NCBI RefSeq assembly: GCF_001864835.1
Contig: NZ_MJGI01000002.1
Span: forward strand, 57,775-105,281
Source of the DNA: Curtobacterium sp. MCBA15_001
Lineage (GTDB): Bacteria; Actinomycetota; Actinomycetes; Actinomycetales; Microbacteriaceae
Reading direction: 5' to 3'
Length of the DNA: 47,507 nt
The notes under the pieces are model-generated. The model was not told where the DNA came from. It saw nothing but the letters and a program-made list of their open reading frames with translations, and searched no databases. Shown here piece after piece: positions 27,408-34,329 of this stretch (within the stretch, counting starts at the first letter, position 1; each line of letters starts with the position of its first letter). The position numbers were made by a program, and so were the translations under genes.

Positions 27408-27996
27408 CGGTCCGCGAGCAAAAAGAAGAAAAATCACCGCGGACCATCGCCGCTGCCGCCGCTCCCGCTTCCGTGCTTGAAGCTCAGATTTCCTGTTAGT
27501 TCGGCTCATCGTCTGGAGTCGAGTAGGGGCATTGAGTGAAGGTGTTGGCTCCTTGGAGACAGTTTCCAGCACTCCATGTGCTGTGGACATGGAACTGCCC
27601 TCCGCAGTTGGGAACGAGCGGAGCCCGAAGTGAAGGCGTGTGCGCATCTCCGTAGACCACTGGGCGGGTTCGCAGTGGAGAGGAGCGAAGTCTGCTGGTG
27701 CAGCCTTCGGCGGGGTCTCGGAGTGGCAACGGCCCGAGGGCGGGTTGGAAGGGTGCCAACATCCTTCCAGCGGGATAGCGAAGAGCGCTTGCGGCCTTCG
27801 CTGGGAAGCACCGCTTCCCACAGACTGCCCACGGCAGGCTGCAGCTCGCAACGGAGCTGCGATTCGACGAGCGCAGCTCGGCGCTTTGCTTCTCCCCCCT
27901 GGAGGGCAGCGGAGCTGACCTCCTCATCCGCCACGAGGAGGGCAAGTGGGTGCAAATACCTGCTTGGGATCTTCGTTTGCAGCCATATTTGCAGTC
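27408..27996. other. Non-coding, stem-loop-dense region at the island end
   Basis: No credible gene is seen. The DNA is packed with consecutive stems: TCCATGT/ACATGGA (27573-27593), ACTGC/GCAGT, GTTGG/CCAAC, GGAAGG/CCTTCC, AGCGAAG/CTTCGCT, TGGGAAGC/GCTTCCCA (8 bp, 3-nt loop, about 27802-27820), CTGCC/GGCAG, GCAGCTC/GAGCTGC (about 27841-27860), CTCCTC/GAGGAG and ATTTG/CAAAT. This could be a large structured RNA, a remnant of a mobile element, or both. Strand is not determined. Confidence 0.5.
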
Positions 27997-28013
27997 AAAT
28001 CTGTGTCAGATTT
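27997..28013 (-). terminator. Small hairpin downstream of ychF
   Basis: AAATCTG (27997-28003) and CAGATTT (28007-28013) form a perfect 7-bp stem with a 3-nt loop, 29 bp beyond the ychF stop. On the minus strand the stem ends in a short T run, compatible with a weak terminator. Confidence 0.5.
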
Positions 28014-28042
28014 CGCGGCTCGATGCGCACCAGATCAACGAT

Positions 28043-29116
28043 CTAGTTGTTGAAGCGGAACTCCACCACGTCGCCGTCCTGCATGACGTAGTCCTTGCCC
28101 TCGATGCGCGCCTTGCCCGCGGACCGGGCCTCGGCGATGGAGCCCGTCTCGACCAGGTCCTCGAACGAGATGACCTCGGCCTTGATGAAGCCCTTCTCGA
28201 AGTCGGTGTGGATGACCCCGGCAGCCTGGGGCGCCTTCCACCCCTTGCCGATCGTCCACGCCCGAGACTCCTTGGGCCCGGCGGTCAGGTACGTCTGCAG
28301 CCCGAGGGTGTCGAACCCGATGCGGGCGAGCTGGTCGAGCCCGGACTCGGTCTGACCGGTCGACTCGAGCAGTTCGGCGGCGTCGGCGGGGTCGAGGTCG
28401 ATCAGCTCGGACTCGACCTGGGCGTCGAGGAACACGGCCTGCGCGGGAGCGACGAGGGCGGCGAGCTCGGCCTTGCGGTCGGCGTCGGTCAGGATCGCCT
28501 CGTCGACGTTGAAGACGAAGATGAAGGGCTTGGCGCTGAGCAGCCCGAGTTCCTTGATCGGCTCGAGGTCGATGGAGGTGGCGGAGAGCAGCGTGCCCTG
28601 CTCGAGTGCGGCACGGGCCTCGCGCGCGGTGTCGAGCACGATGGGCTCGGCCTGCTTGAGCTTGAGCATCTTCTCGTACCGCGGGAGCGCCTTGTCGATG
28701 GTCTCCATGTCGGCGAGGATCAGCTCGGTGTTGATGACCTCGAGGTCGTCCTTCGGCGAGACCTTGTTCGCCACGTGCACGACGTCGTCATCGGTGAACC
28801 CGCGGACGACCTGCGCGATGGCGTCGGCTTCGCGGATGTTCGCGAGGAACTTGTTGCCGAGCCCCTCACCCTCGCTCGCACCCTTGACGATGCCGGCGAT
28901 GTCGACGAACGACACCGGCGCGGGCACGGTCTTCTCGGAGTGGAACAGCTCGGCCAGGCGGTCGAGGCGCGCATCGGGCAGGTTCACCACGCCGACGTTC
29001 GGTTCGATGGTGGCGAACGGGTAGTTCGCCGCCAGGACCTGGTTCTTGGTGAGGGCGTTGAACAGGGTCGACTTGCCGACGTTCGGGAGACCGACGATTC
29101 CGATGGTGAGAGCCAC
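28043..29116 (-). CDS. ychF: Redox-regulated ATPase YchF (OBG family)
   Basis: This 357-residue P-loop protein begins ALTIGIVGLPNVGKST (G1 at residues 9-17), with DIAGIVKGASEGEGLGN as the G3 region and NVDE in place of the GTPase NKxD, the change that gives YchF its ATP preference. The C-terminal TGS domain includes the GKGWKAPQAAGVIHTDFEKG segment. It associates with ribosomes and the translation stress response. The GTG at 29116 gives the standard length. It is a core gene and marks the right-hand border of the island. Confidence 0.96.
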   Translation of the reverse strand: MALTIGIVGLPNVGKSTLFNALTKNQVLAANYPFATIEPNVGVVNLPDARLDRLAELFHSEKTVPAPVSFVDIAGIVKGASEGEGLGNKFLANIREADAIAQVVRGFTDDDVVHVANKVSPKDDLEVINTELILADMETIDKALPRYEKMLKLKQAEPIVLDTAREARAALEQGTLLSATSIDLEPIKELGLLSAKPFIFVFNVDEAILTDADRKAELAALVAPAQAVFLDAQVESELIDLDPADAAELLESTGQTESGLDQLARIGFDTLGLQTYLTAGPKESRAWTIGKGWKAPQAAGVIHTDFEKGFIKAEVISFEDLVETGSIAEARSAGKARIEGKDYVMQDGDVVEFRFNN

Positions 29117-29183
29117 GGGAGGACAGCCTACCGGGGCCGCCTGCCGGAGCCGACCCGGGCCTCCAGGCTGTGGACAACTGGAG

Positions 29184-29720
29184 TCAGCGGACCGACGCGC
29201 GTACCCGCTGCTCGACGTGCGCGAGCACGTCCGCCTGCACGCGCTGGGACGCGCGCCAGTCCCCTGGCACCTCGAGCGTGTGGCCGACGCGGTCGACGGT
29301 CTGGAGGCGCGCAGCCGTCCCCGAGACACGCTCCGGCCGCCAGACGGGGTCGTCGGACCCACCGATCGCGACGTGCGCGTCGGTGGCCGCGGCGAGCGCG
29401 GCCGCCACGGCGCCGTCGGTCAGGACCGGGGTCAACCAGATGCCGGGCACGCCGTGTCGCAGCGCCCAGGGCAGGGCGGCGCAGCCGAACGACTTCGCGA
29501 CGACGAGGTCGGGCAGGCGGTCGCCGAGTGCGGCGTGCACGGCGGCCTCGACGAACGGGACCGGGTCTGCGCCGGCGGCGTCGTCGACCACCCAGGCGGG
29601 TGCGACGACCTCGCACCCGGCGGCCTGCGCGATCGAGCGTGTCCACCACAGCAGCGGCGCCTGCTGGCCGTACCCGGCGCCGGCGAGCACCAGCACGAGC
29701 GGGGGTGCGTCGTTCTCCAT
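29184..29720 (-). CDS. Alpha/beta-hydrolase family protein
   Basis: This 178-residue small hydrolase has a nucleophile elbow AKSFGC, a likely acid Asp in GGSDDPVW and a His in DRVGHTLEV, in the right order for a Ser-Asp-His triad. The N-terminal strand PLVLVLAGAGYGQQAP is typical of small esterase-like proteins. It lies 67 bp upstream of ychF on the same strand. The substrate is unknown. Confidence 0.8.
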   Translation of the reverse strand: MENDAPPLVLVLAGAGYGQQAPLLWWTRSIAQAAGCEVVAPAWVVDDAAGADPVPFVEAAVHAALGDRLPDLVVAKSFGCAALPWALRHGVPGIWLTPVLTDGAVAAALAAATDAHVAIGGSDDPVWRPERVSGTAARLQTVDRVGHTLEVPGDWRASQRVQADVLAHVEQRVRASVR

Positions 29721-29797
29721 CCGGCGAGGCTACCCAGCCGCAGCCACCCTCGTCGTGCCAGCCTGGTCGTGGGGACGAACGGACGGAAGGTTGCACC

Positions 29798-30259
29798 ATG
29801 TGGTTCGAACGCGACGGGCTGGGGGTCCACTCGGTGGGACTCGACGCACGGGAACAACGGCGCCACTTCGCGCCCGAGACGGTCACCGCGCTGCAGGCAC
29901 TGCCGCCGCGGGAGCTCGAGGCGCTGCACGACGCGCTGGCCGAGCTCGAGGCGGACGTCCTGGTGGAGTACGACCCCGACGACGCGGCGATCGACCACGA
30001 GGACGAGGACCGCTGGCGCGCTGCGACCCCGCCGCCGGAGACGGCCTTCCCGCCGGTGACCTCCGAGTTCGCGTCGGGGTTCGCCGAGCACGTGAAGTCC
30101 TTGCCGATGCGCTGGCGTCTGGATGCGGCAGCGGTGGCGTTCGAGCTCGTCGGCACGTTGCTGGACCCGTGGTGGGCGGCGGAGCGGACCCGGCGGGCGG
30201 CGACCTGGCGCACGACCGCGCGTCGACGCCGTGGCGCGCGGCGGACCCGGCGGCGCTGA
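29798..30259 (+). CDS. Hypothetical protein with basic C-terminus
   Basis: This 153-residue protein is of unknown family. It starts MWFERDGLGVHSVGLDARE. The middle is acidic (EYDPDDAAIDHEDEDRW), and the end is very basic, with several Arg runs after PWWAAERTRRAATW. The ATG at 29798 has GGACGGAAGG upstream as a plausible ribosome site. It is divergent from the hydrolase. The strong charge asymmetry could suit nucleic-acid or protein binding, but that is a guess. Confidence 0.65.
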   Translation: MWFERDGLGVHSVGLDAREQRRHFAPETVTALQALPPRELEALHDALAELEADVLVEYDPDDAAIDHEDEDRWRAATPPPETAFPPVTSEFASGFAEHVKSLPMRWRLDAAAVAFELVGTLLDPWWAAERTRRAATWRTTARRRRGARRTRRR

Positions 30260-30360
30260 CGGGCCGTTCCTCGCTGACGGACGGTTTCCGGGCGGGGCGC
30301 TGACCGCGCAACGCCGTCGTCGGTTCGGGGGATGTCGGAACCCCGTGCGACGATCGGACC

Positions 30361-30996
30361 GTGTCACTGGACTTCACCGCGATCGACTTCGAGACCGCCA
30401 ACAGCTCGCCCGCAAGCGCCTGCTCGGTCGGCCTCGTCAAGGTCCGCGCGGGCCGGGTCGTCGAACGGGCGTCGTGGTTCATCCGCCCGCCGGAGGGGCA
30501 CGACACCTTCCTCGAGTGGAACACCCGCATCCACGGCATCGTCGCGTCGGACGTCATCGGGGCGAAGGGCTGGGCGGAGCAGTACGCCGACATCGTGGCC
30601 TTCACCGCGGGTGACGTCCTGGTCGCGCACAACGCCCGTTTCGACATGGGCGTGATCGCGGGGGGCTGCTCCGCGACGGGGACCACCCTGTCCGAGCACC
30701 ACTCGATGTGCTCGCTGCAGGTGGCCCGCAGGACGTACACGCTCGACTCCTACCGGCTGCCCGTCGCCGCGATGGCTGCCGGGTACCAGGGCTTCCAGCA
30801 CCACGACGCCGCTGCCGACGCCGAGGCCTGCGCCGCCATCGTCGTGCACGCCGCGGGCCGGCACGACGCCGACACGGTCGAGGCGCTGGGCGCAGCAGTC
30901 CGCGTCACGATCGACCCGGTGCGGATGCGGGCCGAGAAGCCCCGCCCGGTGAACCAGCCGCGCCTGTCGAACCGCCCGATGATCTTCGCGGACTGA
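30361..30996 (+). CDS. DnaQ-like 3'-5' exonuclease (DEDDh)
   Basis: This 211-residue protein has the three exonuclease motifs: Exo I FTAIDFET (Asp9, Glu11), Exo II VLVAHNARFDM, and Exo III FQHHDAAADAEA with the catalytic His and Asp. It resembles the epsilon-subunit-like stand-alone exonucleases of actinobacteria, which lack a BRCT domain. A basic tail follows the fold. It starts with GTG; GACGAT lies 6 nt upstream as a possible -10 of a leaderless mRNA. Confidence 0.92.
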   Translation: MSLDFTAIDFETANSSPASACSVGLVKVRAGRVVERASWFIRPPEGHDTFLEWNTRIHGIVASDVIGAKGWAEQYADIVAFTAGDVLVAHNARFDMGVIAGGCSATGTTLSEHHSMCSLQVARRTYTLDSYRLPVAAMAAGYQGFQHHDAAADAEACAAIVVHAAGRHDADTVEALGAAVRVTIDPVRMRAEKPRPVNQPRLSNRPMIFAD

Positions 30997-31032
30997 CCGG
31001 TCGCATCTCCCGCGGGGCACTAGCCTCATCGC

Positions 31033-31491
31033 ATGGCACTGCCCACCATCATCGAGCGAGAGCGGGTCATCGCCGCCCGCCCGGAGCAGATCACGCCCCT
31101 GCTGGCGGACTTCCACCGCTGGGTCGACTGGTCGCCGTGGGAGGGTACCGATCGCGACCTCCAGCGCTCGTACGAGGGTGTCCCGGGCGTCGTCGGGTCC
31201 TCGTACACGTGGAAGGGCAACCGCAAGGCGGGCGCCGGCAGCATGGTCCTGACCCGGTCGGAGCCGACGGTCGTCGACGTCGACCTGCGCTTCACGGCGC
31301 CGTTCCGGTCGACGAGCGAGGCGGCCTTCCGGCTGCACGCGGTGTCGGGTGGGACGCGCGTGGTGTGGACGATGACGACACCGCAGACGTTCATGTCCCG
31401 GGTGATGGGCAAGGTCCTGCGGCTCGACGACCTCATCGGCAAGGACTTCGAGAAAGGCCTCGCGCAGCTCGACACTGCCGCCCGGCGCTGA
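31033..31491 (+). CDS. SRPBCC-family protein (polyketide cyclase/START-like)
   Basis: This 152-residue protein shows the START-like layout: an N-terminal strand IERERVIAARPEQI, a helix LLADFHRWVDWSPWE, beta strands SSYTWKGN and RVVWTMTT, and a long C-terminal helix ending FEKGLAQLDTAA. Such proteins bind hydrophobic ligands. TAGCCT (31021-31026) lies 6 nt before the ATG, so a leaderless mRNA is likely. Its last codons fall in a 33-bp tandem repeat. Confidence 0.88.
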   Translation: MALPTIIERERVIAARPEQITPLLADFHRWVDWSPWEGTDRDLQRSYEGVPGVVGSSYTWKGNRKAGAGSMVLTRSEPTVVDVDLRFTAPFRSTSEAAFRLHAVSGGTRVVWTMTTPQTFMSRVMGKVLRLDDLIGKDFEKGLAQLDTAARR

Positions 31492-31549
31492 CGGCGGCGC
31501 GACGCGGACCCGCTCCGGCGCTGACCGCGGCGCGACGCGGACCCGCTCC
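31484..31549. repeat. 33-bp tandem duplication
   Basis: The 33-base unit at 31484-31516 is repeated at 31517-31549 with one mismatch. The first copy contains the stop codon of the SRPBCC gene. A partial third unit, CCGCTCCGGCC, follows at about 31566-31576. Confidence 0.9.
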
Positions 31550-31583
31550 GGCCTGATGGCCTGGCCCGCTCCGGCCCGATGGT

Positions 31584-31597
31584 ATTGTCACGACAAT
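31584..31597. promoter_or_regulatory. Probable GntR operator, own promoter
   Basis: ATTGTC-AC-GACAAT is a perfect 14-bp dyad 48 bp before the gntR-type start. TATTGT (31583-31588), a possible -10, overlaps it. Its core TGTCACGACA fits the consensus TGTYANNACA shared with 32861-32878, 34222-34233 and 44820-44831. Confidence 0.7.
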
Positions 31598-31645
31598 CCA
31601 CGCGTGGCACCGGTGCCGCACGACCGCACTCCCCGAAGGACCGCG

Positions 31646-32404
31646 ATGCCCAACGAAGGCCAGCTGCCGTCCGACCTGTTCCTGGACCTGGACCGGTCGG
31701 GTCCGATGCCGCTCTACTTCCAGGTCGCGTCACGCATCGAGGAGTCCATCCGCTCCGGAGCGATGCCCCCGGGTGCACGGCTCGAGAACGAGATCGCGCT
31801 CGGTGAACGGCTCGGCCTGTCCCGCCCGACGATCCGCCGGGCGATCCAGGACCTGGTCGACAAGGGGCTGCTGGTCCGTCGTCGCGGCATCGGCACCCAG
31901 GTCGTGCACGGGCCGGTCACCCGCAAGGTCGAGCTGACGAGCCTGTACGACGACCTGGCCCAGGGCGCCCAGCAGCCGGCGACGAAGCTCCTGACGCGCG
32001 ACGACGTCCCCGCACCGAAGGCCGTCGCCGAGGCCCTCGGCGTCGAGCCCGGCACGGTCGTCGCGCACATCCGGCGAGTGCGGTTCGCCGAGGACGTGCC
32101 GATGGCCATCCTCGAGAACTACCTACCGCCGGAGTTCCTCGAGATCACCGACGAGGACCTGCAGGCGCACGGGCTCTACCAGCTGCTGCGGGGCCGGGGC
32201 GTGACGATGCGGGTGGCCAAGCAGCGGATCGGCGCCCGTGCGGTGACCGGCGACGAGGCCGACCTGCTCGAGATCGAGGACGGCGACCCGGTGCTGACGA
32301 TGAGCCGCACCGCGTACGACGCCTCGGGCCGGGCGGTCGAGTACGGCGTGCACTGCTACCGACCCGACCGGTACTCGTTCGAGGTCACCCTCGTCGACAA
32401 GTAG
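31646..32404 (+). CDS. GntR-family regulator, HutC subfamily (UTRA domain)
   Basis: This 252-residue protein has an N-terminal winged helix-turn-helix (about residues 20-85: PLYFQVASRIEESIRSG, then LSRPTIRRAIQDLVDKG and RRRGIGT) and a C-terminal UTRA ligand-binding domain with MAILENYLP and the closing YRPDRYSFEVTL. The ATG at 31646 follows CGAAGGA. HutC-type proteins bind GT-N-TA-N-AC-like sites, and similar dyads occur at this gene's promoter and at three promoters of the inositol locus. I infer it is the iol repressor, with an inositol catabolite as inducer. Confidence 0.9.
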   Translation: MPNEGQLPSDLFLDLDRSGPMPLYFQVASRIEESIRSGAMPPGARLENEIALGERLGLSRPTIRRAIQDLVDKGLLVRRRGIGTQVVHGPVTRKVELTSLYDDLAQGAQQPATKLLTRDDVPAPKAVAEALGVEPGTVVAHIRRVRFAEDVPMAILENYLPPEFLEITDEDLQAHGLYQLLRGRGVTMRVAKQRIGARAVTGDEADLLEIEDGDPVLTMSRTAYDASGRAVEYGVHCYRPDRYSFEVTLVDK

Positions 32405-32432
32405 GCCAGCGCGACCCAGGCGAACGCGGGGC

Positions 32433-32840
32433 TCAGCTCGCCGAGGGTGTGGCGAGCTCGCCGGTGACGTACTGCGCGCGGCCGAACCCGAACGACCAGT
32501 CCTGCGGGCCGTTCTCGACGTAGCCGATGAAGACGTCCTCGGATGCGACGCCGACCGCGGCGAGCGCGTCGTGGACCGCGGCGTACAGCGCCTGCTTCGC
32601 CTCGTCGCTCCGTCCGCGCTGGGTGAAGACCTGGATCATGACGACGCCGTCGGTGCGCTCGAACCCGAGCCCGGCGTCCTGCGCGATGATCTGCTGCGCC
32701 GGGTGCTCGGTGATGACCTGGAACCGGTCGCGCTCAGGGATCCCGTAGACCTGGACGATGGCCGTGTGGATCGCGTCAGCGATGGCGCGCACCGCCTCGG
32801 GGGTGCGTCCGGTGTTCAGGTCGATGCGGACGAGCGGCAT
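32433..32840 (-). CDS. Tautomerase family protein
   Basis: This 135-residue protein begins MPLVRIDLNTGRTPEAVRAIAD. Removal of the Met would leave the N-terminal catalytic Pro of the 4-oxalocrotonate tautomerase superfamily. The length is about double that of the classical 62-residue subunit, as in the MIF-like or long tautomerases. AGGAGG precedes the ATG at 32840. A dyad matching the proposed GntR site lies in its promoter (32861-32878), linking it to inositol use, where it might act on a keto intermediate. That role is inferred. Confidence 0.87.
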   Translation of the reverse strand: MPLVRIDLNTGRTPEAVRAIADAIHTAIVQVYGIPERDRFQVITEHPAQQIIAQDAGLGFERTDGVVMIQVFTQRGRSDEAKQALYAAVHDALAAVGVASEDVFIGYVENGPQDWSFGFGRAQYVTGELATPSAS

Positions 32841-32860
32841 GGTGCCTCCTGCGGTTCGGG

Positions 32861-32878
32861 ACTTTGTTAGGACAAAGT
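32861..32878. promoter_or_regulatory. Probable GntR operator, tautomerase promoter
   Basis: ACTTTGT-TAGG-ACAAAGT is a 7+7 dyad located 21 bp upstream of the tautomerase ATG, beyond its AGGAGG. The core TGTTAGGACA fits TGTYANNACA. Confidence 0.68.
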
Positions 32879-32904
32879 ACCACGAGGCAGTGCGCCCCGA
32901 CAAC

Positions 32905-32946
32905 GGACGGGAGGCGCGGTGCCAGCTGGCACCGCGCCTCCCGTCC
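32905..32946 (-). terminator. Terminator of the inositol gene run
   Basis: A perfect 19-bp stem (32905-32923 and 32928-32946) with an AGCT centre, so the whole 42 bp is palindromic. It lies 18 bp after the stop of the Gfo/Idh gene on the minus strand. The arm contains GACGGGAGGCGCG, as in the terminator at 21597-21636. Confidence 0.88.
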
Positions 32947-32964
32947 TTCTGCCCGTGGGCACCC

Positions 32965-34158
32965 CTAGAGCACTGGTGTCGCTTCCGGGTAGGTGAGCGG
33001 CCCGTCGACCCGTGCGACCTCGTGCCACGCCCCGTCGGCGAGCGAGGCCTCGGCCGCCTCGACGATGGACGCAGCAGCCAGGCCATCGGCGACCGACGGT
33101 GCGAGCTGCTCGCCCCGTCGCACACTGGCGATGAACTGCGCCGCTTCGATCGTCTTCAGGTCGTCGTAGCCCATGGCCGTGCCGGCACCGGGCTGGAAGC
33201 GCGCGAAGTCGCCGTCCCCCGGTGCGACGTAGTGGGTGGCGTACCCGGCGAGCTCCTGCCCGTCGAGGGCGACCTCGAGTTCGTTGAGCCGCTGGAAGTC
33301 CCAGCGCACCGAGCCCCGGGTGCCGTAGACCTCGAACGTGTACTCGGCGTGCGGGCCGTGCATCACGCGGCTGGAGTCCATCGTGCCGACGGCGCCGTCC
33401 CCGAAGCGGAAGAGCAGTGCCGCGTAGTCCTCGTTCTCGACCGGCTTGTGCTCGCCGGTCGCCGCGGCCGACCGGTCGACGATGCCAGCACTGGGGAGCG
33501 GGCGCTCGGTGACGAAGGTCTCGGCGAGCGCGGTCACGCTCGCGATCCGTCCGACGACGTACTGCGCCAGGTCGAGGCCGTGCGACAGCAGGTCGCCGAG
33601 GACGCCGGAGCCGGCGCGGTCCCGCTCGAAGCGCCAGGTCAGCGGAGCGTCCGGGTCGGACGAGTAGTCGGCGAGCAGCGATCCCCGCACGTTCGTGATG
33701 CGTCCGAGGCGTCCGCTGCGGACCAGCTCGCGCGCGCGTTCGATCGCCGGCGCGTGGCGGTAGTTGAAGCCGACGCTCGTGACGATGCCGGCCTGCTGGA
33801 CGGCCTCGTGGATCGCACGGGAGTCACTGGCGTACCGGCCCATCGGCTTCTCGATCCAGAAGGGCTTGCCCGCGGCCGCTGCGGCGACGGCCATCTCGCG
33901 GTGCAGGAAGTTCGGCGAGCAGATCGACACGACGTCGACGTCGGGGTCGGCGAGCACCTCGTGCCAGTCGGCGACGGCGCGTTCGTAGCCCAGCCGCTCG
34001 ACGGCCTGGGCGCGGGCCTCGGGGATCGGGTCCGCGGCCACGACGAGCCGGGGGCGGACGTCGAGTTCTGGGAAGTGGTCCGGGATCGCCCGGTAGGCCC
34101 GCGAGTGCAGTCGGCCCATCCACCCGACCGAGACCAGGCCGACGCCGATCGTGTCCAT
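32965..34158 (-). CDS. Gfo/Idh/MocA-family oxidoreductase (inositol dehydrogenase-like)
   Basis: This 397-residue NAD(P)-dependent dehydrogenase has an N-terminal Rossmann fold (VGLVSVGWMGRLHSRAY, residues about 5-21), the family EKP motif in WIEKPMG and a C-terminal alpha/beta domain with GSGVLGDLLSHGLDL. It could oxidise scyllo-inositol or another inositol isomer, or a related sugar. ATG 34158 follows GAAGGAG; an upstream in-frame start adds 13 residues without a ribosome site. Although downstream of the transaldolase gene, it has its own promoter (34200-34228) after a terminator, with a proposed GntR operator over the -35 box. Confidence 0.9.
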   Translation of the reverse strand: MDTIGVGLVSVGWMGRLHSRAYRAIPDHFPELDVRPRLVVAADPIPEARAQAVERLGYERAVADWHEVLADPDVDVVSICSPNFLHREMAVAAAAAGKPFWIEKPMGRYASDSRAIHEAVQQAGIVTSVGFNYRHAPAIERARELVRSGRLGRITNVRGSLLADYSSDPDAPLTWRFERDRAGSGVLGDLLSHGLDLAQYVVGRIASVTALAETFVTERPLPSAGIVDRSAAATGEHKPVENEDYAALLFRFGDGAVGTMDSSRVMHGPHAEYTFEVYGTRGSVRWDFQRLNELEVALDGQELAGYATHYVAPGDGDFARFQPGAGTAMGYDDLKTIEAAQFIASVRRGEQLAPSVADGLAAASIVEAAEASLADGAWHEVARVDGPLTYPEATPVL

Positions 34159-34199
34159 GAGAACTCCTTCGTTCAGTGGCGCGTTGGAGCGCGACAACG

Positions 34200-34233
34200 A
34201 TTCTAGCCTGCGTGCCCGAGTTTGTCAGCACAT
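34200..34233 (-). promoter_or_regulatory. Promoter with GntR operator, second dehydrogenase gene
   Basis: On the minus strand CTGACA (34223-34228) and TAGAAT (34200-34205) are 17 bp apart. The site TTGTCAGCACAT (34222-34233, plus strand), core TGTCAGCACA, covers the -35 box, as at the iolC promoter. Confidence 0.7.
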
Positions 34234-34247
34234 GAACTGCGTCGGAA

Positions 34248-34290
34248 AAGCGACAGTGCTCGCGCGGATGTCGCGCGAGCACTGTCGCTT
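34248..34290 (-). terminator. Intrinsic terminator after the transaldolase gene
   Basis: A perfect 19-bp stem (34248-34266 and 34272-34290) with a 5-nt loop and a run of Ts on the minus strand. It lies 39 bp beyond the transaldolase stop and separates the main iol run from the second dehydrogenase gene. Confidence 0.88.
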
Positions 34291-34329
34291 AGCTGGACCA
34301 GACCGGGCGGCGGCCGGGTACCGGGCGGG

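Noticed and set aside
27405..27955. Several overlapping frames of about 150 codons in the structured region
   Set aside because: They occur in different frames and strands over the same DNA, have low-complexity composition, and cross many stem-loops; no ribosome site or domain supports any of them.
24302..28042. tRNA-borne integration site with flanking att repeats for the island
   Set aside because: No tRNA gene and no clear direct repeat was found at both borders; the island is defined by composition and gene content only.
31484..31549. CRISPR-like repeat
   Set aside because: The two 33-bp units are directly adjacent with no spacer, so this is a simple tandem duplication.
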